Shown: positions 55,257 through 62,640 of the stretch, in pieces
Numbering within the stretch: position 1 is the first letter of the stretch
Layout of the letters: every line of letters begins with the position of its first letter
Source: Fictibacillus nanhaiensis
Lineage (GTDB): Bacteria > Bacillota > Bacilli > Bacillales > Fictibacillaceae
Length of the DNA: 64,000 bases
NCBI GenBank assembly: GCA_017052515.1
Contig: JAFHKR010000039.1
Location: 1,364,001 to 1,428,000 of the forward strand
Direction: 5' to 3'
The notes under the pieces: model-generated
What the model saw: only the letters and a program-made list of their open reading frames with translations
What the model was told of the DNA's origin: nothing
Databases searched by the model: none
Translations under genes and position numbers: made by a program

Positions 55257-56540
55257 TTAAATCCAGCCTCTGAAACGTGATGCTTCAGCCATCTTACGAA
55301 CACCAACCATATAAGCGGCTAGTCTCATGTTCACTTTTCTGTTCATAGCTGTTGTATAAACGGTCTCGAACGATTTTACCATCACTCGTTCAAGCTTCTC
55401 TTCTACTTCTTCTTCTGTCCAGTAATAACCTTGATTGTTCTGTACCCATTCAAAGTAAGAAACGGTTACCCCACCTGCACTTGCTAAAACGTCTGGCACT
55501 AAAAGAATTCCTCTTTCAGATAAGATTCTTGTCGCTTCAAGTGTCGTTGGCCCGTTCGCTGCTTCAACTACGATCGAAGCTTTGATCTGGTTTGCATTCT
55601 TTTCGGTGATTTGGTTCTCAATCGCTGCAGGTACTAAAATATCACAATCAAGCTCTAACAGTTCCTGATTTGTTATCGTATCTTTGAACAGCTTTGTAAC
55701 AGTTCCAAAGCTATCACGGCGTTCAAGCAGATAATCGATATCTAACCCCTCTGGGTCATATAGACCACCGTACGCATCCGAGATCGCGATAACTTTTGCA
55801 CCAGCATCATGCATGAATTTAGCAAGGAAGCTTCCCGCGTTACCGAATCCTTGTACGACTACACGAGCACCTTCAAGCTGGATACCTTTTTTCACTGCTG
55901 CTTCACGGATACAGATTGTAACACCTTTAGCTGTAGCTGTTTCACGGCCATGGGATCCACCAAGTACAAGTGGTTTCCCTGTAATAAATCCAGGAGAATC
56001 AAACTCTCTGATTCTGCTGTATTCATCCATCATCCAAGCCATGATCTGTGAGTTTGTAAATACGTCTGGAGCCGGAATATCTTTCGTCGGTCCTACTAAC
56101 TGACTGATCGCTCTTACATAGCCGCGGCTTAATCTTTCAAGTTCTCTAAATGACATTGTACGCGGATCACAAATGATTCCGCCTTTACCTCCACCGTATG
56201 GCAAATCAACAATACCAGCTTTTAAGCTCATCCAGATTGATAGCGCTTTTACTTCTGTTTCTGATACATTCGGATGAAAACGAACGCCGCCCTTGGTTGG
56301 ACCAACAGCATCATTATGCTGGGCACGATATCCTGTAAAAATCTTTGTACTTCCATCATCCATCTTGACCGGAATTCGAACGGTCAACATACGAATCGGT
56401 TCTTTTAATAACTCATAAACTTCGGAAGAGTATCCTAATTTATCGAGCGCATCCGCGATTACGGATTGCGTGGATTGGAGTACATTGTCATTTTCATGAT
56501 GATTGTCGGATTTTTGGTCTGTGTTATTTTGGGCTGTCAT
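55257..56540 (-). CDS. gudB: Glutamate dehydrogenase (NAD)
   Basis: 427 residues from the ATG at 56540 (GGGAGG 7 bases upstream). It oxidises glutamate to 2-oxoglutarate and ammonia. Motifs: KGGVRFHPNVSETEVKALSIWMSLKAGIVDLPYGGGKGGI (catalytic Lys), GPTKDIPAPDVFTN, VVQGFGNAGSFLAKFM and AAIENQITEKNA. Which paralogue (gudB or rocG) is judged from the bdr/ypdA neighbour. Confidence 0.93.
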   Translation of the reverse strand: MTAQNNTDQKSDNHHENDNVLQSTQSVIADALDKLGYSSEVYELLKEPIRMLTVRIPVKMDDGSTKIFTGYRAQHNDAVGPTKGGVRFHPNVSETEVKALSIWMSLKAGIVDLPYGGGKGGIICDPRTMSFRELERLSRGYVRAISQLVGPTKDIPAPDVFTNSQIMAWMMDEYSRIREFDSPGFITGKPLVLGGSHGRETATAKGVTICIREAAVKKGIQLEGARVVVQGFGNAGSFLAKFMHDAGAKVIAISDAYGGLYDPEGLDIDYLLERRDSFGTVTKLFKDTITNQELLELDCDILVPAAIENQITEKNANQIKASIVVEAANGPTTLEATRILSERGILLVPDVLASAGGVTVSYFEWVQNNQGYYWTEEEVEEKLERVMVKSFETVYTTAMNRKVNMRLAAYMVGVRKMAEASRFRGWI

Positions 56541-56740
56541 TTGTTTACCTCCCATATTCGTCACCTCTAGAGTTTAGTCAAGCTTCATCGTCAGTATACA
56601 CCTTTGTATAAGCAAAGAGAAGAGAAAATTAGTGATTTTCGCCTAAAAAGTAAACGCTTTCTTAAGTCACGGACTGTTGAGAAAATAGCTAATTTTCTGC
56701 CAATATACCTATGTGGCATGTCCACTGCTTTCTATTATGT

Positions 56741-56770
56741 AATCTCCACCCCGAACGGAAGGTGGAGATT
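56741..56770 (-). terminator. Terminator of ddl
   Basis: AATCTCCACC and GGTGGAGATT (10 bp perfect, 10-base loop), 17 bases after the ddl stop; no long T run follows on the minus strand, so it is less strong. Confidence 0.75.
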
Positions 56771-56786
56771 ATATTATTGTTCCATG

Positions 56787-57704
56787 TTACTTTTTTAAAG
56801 ATAGCTCGATTAATTTTTCAATCATTGAAGGATAATCCATTCCGACCTCTTTCGCTGCATCTGGAAAAAGGCTAGTCGGCGTCATGCCTGGTAACGTATT
56901 GACTTCTAAGATAACAGGTTCTGAACCGTCATGAGGTACGATAAAATCAACACGTGAATACACTTCACACCCTAAGACTTCATGTGCACGTACTGCTTGT
57001 TCTTGTAGTTTAGCTGTTGTATTCTCGTCTAGTCGTGCAGGAACATAATGGATACTACCACCTTCTGCATACTTAGACTCATAGTCATAAAAAGCATTCT
57101 TTGGTTCGATCTCGACAACAGGAAGTGCCTTATAGTTGTCATGTTCCCCCATAACAGCTACGGTAACCTCTTTCCCGCTTACGAATTGTTCAACGAGAAT
57201 CGTATCATCATGCAAAAAGGCTTCAGCGATTCCTTTTAAAAGTTCATCATGATTTTGTGCGATAGTTAGACCAATTGTTGATCCTTCTCTGTTCGGTTTT
57301 ACTACTGCAGGAAAATCGAAAGAAAGTTCTAACTGCTTTTCATCATATGATTTTCGATAGAGCACTTTTTCTTTTGCGATATTAATGCCAGCATCTTTAA
57401 AGAACTGTTTAGATTTCGCCTTATCCATAGCGATTCCTGATGCTAGAGCACCTGAACCTACGTAAGGAATTTCCATCATATCTAAAAGACCTTGTAACCT
57501 TCCATCTTCTCCATACTTTCCATGAAGTCCTAAAAATACAACGTCAGCTTCAAGTTCTAACAATTCTTTAAGTCGTGAAGGGTGAAAGTCAATTCCTGTT
57601 ACTTCATGACCTTTGCTTTCAAGCGCAGAGATGATCTGTTTTCCTGTTGATAAGGATACTTCTCTTTCTGCAGAAACACCGCCATATAATACTGCTATTT
57701 TCAT
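56787..57704 (-). CDS. ddl: D-alanine-D-alanine ligase
   Basis: 305 residues from the ATG at 57704 (GGAGTG upstream). It makes the D-Ala-D-Ala of peptidoglycan. ATP-grasp family: VLYGGVSAEREVSLSTG, LHGKYGEDGRLQG, PYVGSGALASGIAMDKAKSKQFF, ILVEQFVSGKEVTVAVMG and ILEVNTLPGMTPTSLFP. Here it sits between gudB and mecB; B. subtilis has ddl elsewhere, next to murF. Confidence 0.96.
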   Translation of the reverse strand: MKIAVLYGGVSAEREVSLSTGKQIISALESKGHEVTGIDFHPSRLKELLELEADVVFLGLHGKYGEDGRLQGLLDMMEIPYVGSGALASGIAMDKAKSKQFFKDAGINIAKEKVLYRKSYDEKQLELSFDFPAVVKPNREGSTIGLTIAQNHDELLKGIAEAFLHDDTILVEQFVSGKEVTVAVMGEHDNYKALPVVEIEPKNAFYDYESKYAEGGSIHYVPARLDENTTAKLQEQAVRAHEVLGCEVYSRVDFIVPHDGSEPVILEVNTLPGMTPTSLFPDAAKEVGMDYPSMIEKLIELSLKK

Positions 57705-57888
57705 CTTAATGGTCACTCCTAGCCCAAAAGTTTATGTATATATTATATTCCCTGCCGTCATATCGGTTCAGGTTGTAAAAAATATTAATAATCATAACAT
57801 GTTTTGTCTCTAAATTCACAATGATATCTACATGACATTTTCTTTTATGTTCAATCTTTTTCTTATAAAGTGTTGCACCGCCAGAGTA

Positions 57889-58141
57889 GTTGATTGCCGT
57901 TCCAGGCGCACGCTTTCCGTGGGGCAGGCGGTGAGCCACGTTGGTAAGCTTCACTTTTTAGTGTCTCACCTTTCTAGTTACAGTGGCTAGCCCCTCGAGG
58001 TCAAAAGCTAAATGATCCAGAAGGCAAAGTGCGCCTTCCTTGCTCATTCACCTTTTGCTTGTCGGGGCTGAACGACCCACTTCCATTTCTCAAACTGCCC
58101 GCCTGTCCCACAGGAGTCTCCCACCTTGCACTACTATCAAC
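57889..58141. repeat. Composite palindromic repeat, copy 5 (minus orientation)
   Basis: 253 bp. The outer arms are as in the other copies (GTTGATTGCCGTTCCAGGCG, CGCTTTCCGTGGGGCAGGCG, GGTGAGCC; then CCTGTCCCACAGGAGTCTCC and ATCAAC). The inner 57982-58082 is a second hairpin: AGTGG/CCACT, AGCCCC/GGGGCT, AAAAGC/GCTTTTG-type and GAAGGC/GCCTTC around an AAAGTGC tip. Lies between mecB and ddl in a gap of about 545 bp; the rest shows only a weak hairpin after mecB. Confidence 0.82.
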
Positions 58142-58249
58142 TTTCAAGGGAGACAAGCATTTAAAAGAAACAATCTCTAAATAATCGCTTAGAAAAGAGT
58201 CTTTTCCAAATAAATAAGGACGCAAAAATTTGCGCCCCTCTCTTAACAC

Positions 58250-58840
58250 TTACTTAAAATAACGATACAGCTCACTTATTGCATCAGATTTCATTAGCTC
58301 TTTTCCATACTCAATGACTCGATAACTTGTAATCGTTGAGGAGCTTCCGAACTCAGCAAGAAGAGCTATGAATAGATCAAGGTCAACTGGCTGGACCTCG
58401 TCTTCTTCAAACTTTAAGTAGAAATGGTTATTAAAGGAATATAGAGTGCCACCTTTGATCTCTAGAGAATGTAGGCGTTTGGCAAGTAAAATAACGTCTT
58501 CGAAAGATGAAAACTCATAGAATATCTCATCGTTCTCATCTAACGTGACTTGCATCTCTATATAATCTTCATCATATTCTTCTTCAAGTTCATACTCGTT
58601 GATTCCTTTTGTTACAATTACGACCATACCTTGAGCTGGAAGTGAAAAAACTTCAACCGCAATAGGACCATCAGCTTTAAACCCTACTTCATCATCAGCT
58701 TCAGTCATCATGTCTCGAAAAAGCTGATGTACTTTAGGAATATCCTGCCATATTTCTTCCTTCGAAATACCACGTTCGTTTAAATCATCAAAAGTTAGGA
58801 AGATTTTTATTTTGTTATAGGTTAACCGTTCTACCCGCAT
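58250..58840 (-). CDS. mecB: MecA-family ClpC adaptor (MecB/YpbH)
   Basis: 196 residues. The N-terminal substrate-binding domain (MRVERLTYNKIKIFLTFDDLNERGISKEEIWQD) and C-terminal ClpC-binding domain (about 105-196) are linked by an acidic stretch (ELEEEYDEDYIEM). It delivers substrates to the ClpCP protease. Neighbours gudB and ypbG point to the YpbH/MecB paralogue rather than MecA. Confidence 0.9.
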   Translation of the reverse strand: MRVERLTYNKIKIFLTFDDLNERGISKEEIWQDIPKVHQLFRDMMTEADDEVGFKADGPIAVEVFSLPAQGMVVIVTKGINEYELEEEYDEDYIEMQVTLDENDEIFYEFSSFEDVILLAKRLHSLEIKGGTLYSFNNHFYLKFEEDEVQPVDLDLFIALLAEFGSSSTITSYRVIEYGKELMKSDAISELYRYFK

Positions 58841-58939
58841 CTCTGGTCCCCCTTACGATCGGCGCTATTATGTCTTAATATCAATATATGAGTTTTCAAA
58901 AAGTTGGTGATAAACATCCAACAAAATTTAAAACCTAAC

Positions 58940-59851
58940 CTATTGATTCTTCAGCTTCTGTGCAATCCAGTCGTCCCACTCTAGCTTCGTATTTCCGATT
59001 AAGAATGATTTGTACTTCTCTTGCGTTTCTGAAGAGATATGATTGATCGCTGCACCTCCGACACCAATAGCGGTATTCGGAAACTCCTTTTTCAGGCTGT
59101 TCGCCCATTCCAAGGTTTTCTTGGAATTTTCAGCGATCGTACATGAGAAAAATACCATCTTTGGTTCTACTTCTTTCATTACAACCTCAAAGTCTCTTTT
59201 TGGTATTCCATGTCCTAAGTATATAACTTCAAAACCTTTTCTTCTTAAGAACAATGTAAACATTAGAAGCCCTAGTTCATGCTCTTCATCCACACCACAC
59301 GCAGCAATAACCTTTGGTAAATATGGATCAGATGGAAGCCATTGAATAAGTTGTCCAATCTTACTACGTAAAAAGGATGAAGTAAAATGTTCGTGCGCAA
59401 CAGTAATTTTTTGTTCTTCCCAAAGGTGTCCTACGCGTACTAATAATGTACCCAAAATATCAATAATGACTTTTTCCAAATTATACATACTGAAAGCTTG
59501 GCTCAAAAGGTCGTTAGCTTTCTTCTCCTGAAAGGATAAAAGTGCCTCTAATATCAGATTACCCATTTCAGCAGCCCGATCCGTATTTTCGATCGAAAAA
59601 GGAGCTACTTCTTTATAAAGTTCCCCATTTTGGGCAACGTCAACCGCTTGACTGATCGTAAAACCTTGATTTACTTTACTCACTAGCCACTTTAATATGT
59701 AAACTTGCTCGTCGGTGTATAGTCGATGGCCAGCCTCATTTCGGTTCGGCTTTACGATTGAATAGCGTCTTTCCCAAGCTCTTAATGTTCCTGCTTGAAT
59801 GCCGAGCATCTTCGAAACCGCTTTAATGTTATATTTCCCTTCACTAGGCAT
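58940..59851 (-). CDS. MerR-type regulator with B12-binding domain (CarH-like)
   Basis: 303 residues from the ATG at 59851 (GGAGG 7 bases upstream). A MerR helix-turn-helix (YNIKAVSKMLGIQAGTLRAWERRYSIVKPNRNEAGHRLYTDEQV, 7-50) is followed by a helical B12-cap (90-175) and a Rossmann B12 domain (178-300). The lower-ligand motif is EEHELG (E189-x-H191-x-x-G194). The cap has W144 then nine residues then E154-H155, the W-x9-EH signature of CarH light sensors. Known CarH proteins bind adenosylcobalamin in the dark, sit on DNA as tetramers and fall off in light. Target genes are not evident; mecB and ypbG flank it. Confidence 0.88.
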   Translation of the reverse strand: MPSEGKYNIKAVSKMLGIQAGTLRAWERRYSIVKPNRNEAGHRLYTDEQVYILKWLVSKVNQGFTISQAVDVAQNGELYKEVAPFSIENTDRAAEMGNLILEALLSFQEKKANDLLSQAFSMYNLEKVIIDILGTLLVRVGHLWEEQKITVAHEHFTSSFLRSKIGQLIQWLPSDPYLPKVIAACGVDEEHELGLLMFTLFLRRKGFEVIYLGHGIPKRDFEVVMKEVEPKMVFFSCTIAENSKKTLEWANSLKKEFPNTAIGVGGAAINHISSETQEKYKSFLIGNTKLEWDDWIAQKLKNQ

Positions 59852-59916
59852 CCGTTCTTCCTCCAATAAATAGGTTAAGAAGAGTATATCGAAAAAAACG
59901 CTGTAATGTAAACTTT

Positions 59917-60669
59917 TTACCGTGTTAAGGTTATCAAATGTGTTTGACTAGGGGCTCCTAACCTTAAAGGTAGATGTGTTGCTCCATAGCCGTTACTCAC
60001 TAATAGTGTATGTGTCATCTCATCGTACCAGCCGCCTCTTTTCGCAATTCCGAGCGGTCCAAAACGTATTTGTCCCCCATGCGTGTGCCCCGTTAATACA
60101 AGCTGGATGTTATCTTCACTGCTGAGCCCTTTTGATATATCAGGATTATGACTGATCAATATTCTGCAAGTAGATTGACATTCTTTAAGGGCATCCTCTA
60201 GAGAGGCAAATCCTAACGAGGTATCATTTACTCCAACTAAATCAATGACTTCATCATTTCTTTTTATAGAGAATGCCGTATTGTCTAAGATTGTTGCACC
60301 TTCATTTTCAATCGTGGAAGTCAACTGTTTCGTATCCACATCGTAATCATTGTTTCCCCATACAAAGAATACAGGTCCAATGGTTGCAAGGCGCTTGATG
60401 TTATCTTCTACCTTCTCCATGGAAACTCCTTTTTCCACAAGGTCTCCGCCGATTACAACAAGATCCGCTTTTCCTGAATCTTTAATAATCTTTTCTGACA
60501 CTACCCGCTTATGAACATCTGAAATAAAAAAGATCTTAAAGTTTTGAAAAGGCTTTGGCAGTTCTGTAATCTTGATTGAATCATATATGACACGATTTCG
60601 ATGCGCTTCAATATACATATAGAGTAAAAGAGATATACCTGCTAAGAGGAATAAATATAAAAAGATCAT
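59917..60669 (-). CDS. ypbG: Membrane-anchored metallophosphoesterase YpbG
   Basis: 250 residues. N-terminal membrane segment (FLYLFLLAGISLLLYMYIE), then a calcineurin-type fold: ISDVHKRV, VIGGDLVEKG, WGNNDYD, ILISHNPD and LTGHTHGGQ, all metal ligands present. The substrate is unknown; relatives act on lipid-linked or nucleotide phosphates. Confidence 0.9.
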   Translation of the reverse strand: MIFLYLFLLAGISLLLYMYIEAHRNRVIYDSIKITELPKPFQNFKIFFISDVHKRVVSEKIIKDSGKADLVVIGGDLVEKGVSMEKVEDNIKRLATIGPVFFVWGNNDYDVDTKQLTSTIENEGATILDNTAFSIKRNDEVIDLVGVNDTSLGFASLEDALKECQSTCRILISHNPDISKGLSSEDNIQLVLTGHTHGGQIRFGPLGIAKRGGWYDEMTHTLLVSNGYGATHLPLRLGAPSQTHLITLTR

Positions 60670-60772
60670 TGTGCCCTCCTGATATGAATTTAAATGATCA
60701 TATCATATTTTTATTTACGCGTACTATGCAGACCTATACGCTGCTAATTTTTTGAATATTTAAAAAGATCTG

Positions 60773-60801
60773 TTGAAAAAAATGTAAATTTCACGTATGA
60801 T
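60773..60801 (+). promoter_or_regulatory. Promoter of the 71-residue plus-strand gene
   Basis: TTGAAA (60773-60778), 17-base spacer, TATGAT (60796-60801), followed by GAGGAGAGG before the ATG at 60845. A near-consensus sigma-A promoter. Confidence 0.75.
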
Positions 60802-60844
60802 TAATTTACATGATTAACCAAAATAAGAGGAGAGGAAAAACATC

Positions 60845-61060
60845 ATGACATTAACGAAATTGAAGAATAAATCTCTCGTGACCGACCCGGAGCTGTCTTA
60901 TAGCATGCGACTCGGCCTTCCGATTGAAGTGTATTGTACGGAAAAGCACGAAACGCTAGCATTCGGTAGAATCGATCATTTTTGTGAGTTAACAGTCGTT
61001 ATTCAAGGTCAGCGCCACGATCGAAATTCTTGTTTATTTTTTGGTTGCCCTTGCCAGTAA
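60845..61060 (+). CDS. Small conserved-looking protein with Cys-rich C-terminus
   Basis: 71 residues, MTLTKLKNKSLVTDPELSYS at the start and CLFFGCPCQ at the end. I do not recognise a named family. In favour of a real gene: a near-consensus promoter, a strong GAGGAGAGG ribosome binding site 6-8 bases before the ATG, and a length that fills the space between ypbG and the convergent ypbF. The C-x4-C-x-C end could bind a metal or be exported-protein-like, but there is no signal peptide. Confidence 0.72.
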   Translation: MTLTKLKNKSLVTDPELSYSMRLGLPIEVYCTEKHETLAFGRIDHFCELTVVIQGQRHDRNSCLFFGCPCQ

Positions 61061-61064
61061 ATCT

Positions 61065-61517
61065 TTATTTGTGAAGAATATTAATGTTGTATTCATGTTT
61101 CATAAATTCAAAAACAACATGCCTCTGGTTCCATTGTTCCTCATCACTCCACCATTCTTCGTTACGATCGATAAAATCTTTTCGAATCGCTTCAAAATCA
61201 TCATCAGCTTTTTTGTATTTCTTTTTCATCCAAATCATATAAAAGCTTGCAAAAATAATAAATCCTGTACAGATCCATACCATCTCATCACTGAATAACA
61301 ACGTGAGTGGATTTGAAAATCTCGAGGCTGTTGGCACCTTATAGTAGTAAAGGTAGACGAAGGTTGCTAGTACAACAAAAATCATGGATAATCCCCATTG
61401 GTTGATGGCTTTTTTCCATCTGTCTTTTTCAGCTTTTTTATCAACAAGCTGGGCTAAAACAATACTTGTCAATTCATTAACAAAGGGCTTTATCTTCCAG
61501 TGATTCAGTGCATTCAT
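61065..61517 (-). CDS. ypbF: YpbF, DUF2663 membrane protein
   Basis: 150 residues from the ATG at 61517 (GGAGG 8 bases upstream). Two membrane segments (WGLSMIFVVLATFVYLYYY and MVWICTGFIIFASFYMIWM) flanked by charged helices, with a WWSDEEQW motif near the C-terminus. Function unknown. It converges on the 71-residue gene with a 4-base gap. Confidence 0.85.
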   Translation of the reverse strand: MNALNHWKIKPFVNELTSIVLAQLVDKKAEKDRWKKAINQWGLSMIFVVLATFVYLYYYKVPTASRFSNPLTLLFSDEMVWICTGFIIFASFYMIWMKKKYKKADDDFEAIRKDFIDRNEEWWSDEEQWNQRHVVFEFMKHEYNINILHK

Positions 61518-61673
61518 ACGCATAACCTCCTGTACACATAACTATGCCTATACAAGCAGATTCATGCTTTTTAAAAATAGCTATTCGACTTAACCTCACT
61601 TTAAGATCCATTCCTGTAGAAACCGATCAAAAAATACCAACGATCGTTTCGAAAAATCGTAAATAAACTTAAC

Positions 61674-61718
61674 AAAATAAAGACCGTTTGGAATATCTTC
61701 TCCAGACGGTCTTTATTC
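61674..61718 (-). terminator. Terminator after the YpbE-position gene
   Basis: AATAAAGACCGTCTGG pairs with CCAAACGGTCTTTATT, one of the longest stems in the window, followed by TTTG; it overlaps the stop codon of the 61713-62018 gene. Confidence 0.88.
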
Positions 61719-62018
61719 TTCGATTTCTACTTGTTCAACACCTTTTCGATCTTCGCTTTGTACAGGTATATAAAGATCTTTAGCCCACAATTTATAGGTA
61801 ACCGTAATTCCAATCAAAAGAATAAAAGCAGCTAAGAGTATGCGTGTCACTAAAAAAGTGGTATTCCTCTTTACTTTTTTAGCGTTTTTTTGCTTTCTTT
61901 CATTTTCTCTCTTTTTCCCGTGAACTTCTGTTCTCGAAGGCAAAGAATGAACATGTTGTACAGCCGCCGGATGGTCTACTGTTTTATTTCTCAAACTCTC
62001 CGCTTGATCGTTCTTCAT
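61713..62018 (-). CDS. Small single-pass membrane protein at the ypbE position
   Basis: 101 residues from the ATG at 62018 (GTG starts at 62030 and 62036 are possible). A basic, Lys/Arg-rich N-terminal half (KKRENERKQKNAKKVKRNT), one membrane segment (FLVTRILLAAFILLIGITVTYKLW) and a short acidic tail (EDRKGVEQVEIEE). B. subtilis ypbE in this place encodes a longer protein with a LysM domain; here the protein stops right after the membrane segment. It overlaps ypbD by 35 bases. Confidence 0.7.
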   Translation of the reverse strand: MKNDQAESLRNKTVDHPAAVQHVHSLPSRTEVHGKKRENERKQKNAKKVKRNTTFLVTRILLAAFILLIGITVTYKLWAKDLYIPVQSEDRKGVEQVEIEE

Positions 62019-62637
62019 CCTGATCCACACTCCCACTCTCGCTGTTCGTAATATTGTTGTTGCTATTGTTTTGTTTCGCTATCCAGCATCCTGAAATAAA
62101 ATCAATCAGGAAATGAGCGATGAAAGGCACCCAAATGTTATCCGTCATCTCATAGATCAGACCCAGCCAAAAACTTAAACCACATACAATACTAAAAAGA
62201 ACAGGTTTTTTTATATAACGAACATGCAGGACAGCGAAGATCATACTCGTTATAAACAGACCCAATAAAGATTGTAAGACTCCTCGGAATAACCACTCTT
62301 CAGCAAAAGCAATTACTCCCGTGAGGAAAAAGATATGCCTGTAAGAGAGAGATCCAAATATCTTTTCATTGATTCCACCATCATCTAACCATTCTTCAGG
62401 CAACCATTTTTTTAACTGAATGGATAAAAAAGGTAGGAACAACCCTGTACTTATTCCAACCAACCATTCGTACCCAGTCAGATCTAGGTCATTCAGCTTC
62501 CATGGAAAAGAAACGTTAAAGAAGAAGGCTAGAGCAAACGCGGCTACGATAAACAAACTTTGTGAAAAATAGACGTTTAACAAAAGTTCTCTTGGTGTAA
62601 TCTGGTCGATCCAGTTGTTTTTTTCAGAATTCCTCAT
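61984..62637 (-). CDS. ypbD: CPBP-type intramembrane metalloprotease YpbD
   Basis: 217 residues with about six membrane segments. CPBP (Abi/CAAX) motifs are present: FAEEWLFRGVLQSLLG (EExxxR), FAVLHVRY and the HFLIDF histidine. Role in B. subtilis unknown. It starts 3 bases after the recS stop. Confidence 0.9.
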   Translation of the reverse strand: MRNSEKNNWIDQITPRELLLNVYFSQSLFIVAAFALAFFFNVSFPWKLNDLDLTGYEWLVGISTGLFLPFLSIQLKKWLPEEWLDDGGINEKIFGSLSYRHIFFLTGVIAFAEEWLFRGVLQSLLGLFITSMIFAVLHVRYIKKPVLFSIVCGLSFWLGLIYEMTDNIWVPFIAHFLIDFISGCWIAKQNNSNNNITNSESGSVDQDEERSSGEFEK

Positions 62638-62640
62638 CCT

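Noticed and set aside
58001-58249. Minus-strand ORF of 82 codons after mecB
   Set aside because: It is made of the nested hairpin of repeat copy 5 and starts at the mecB stop without a ribosome binding site.
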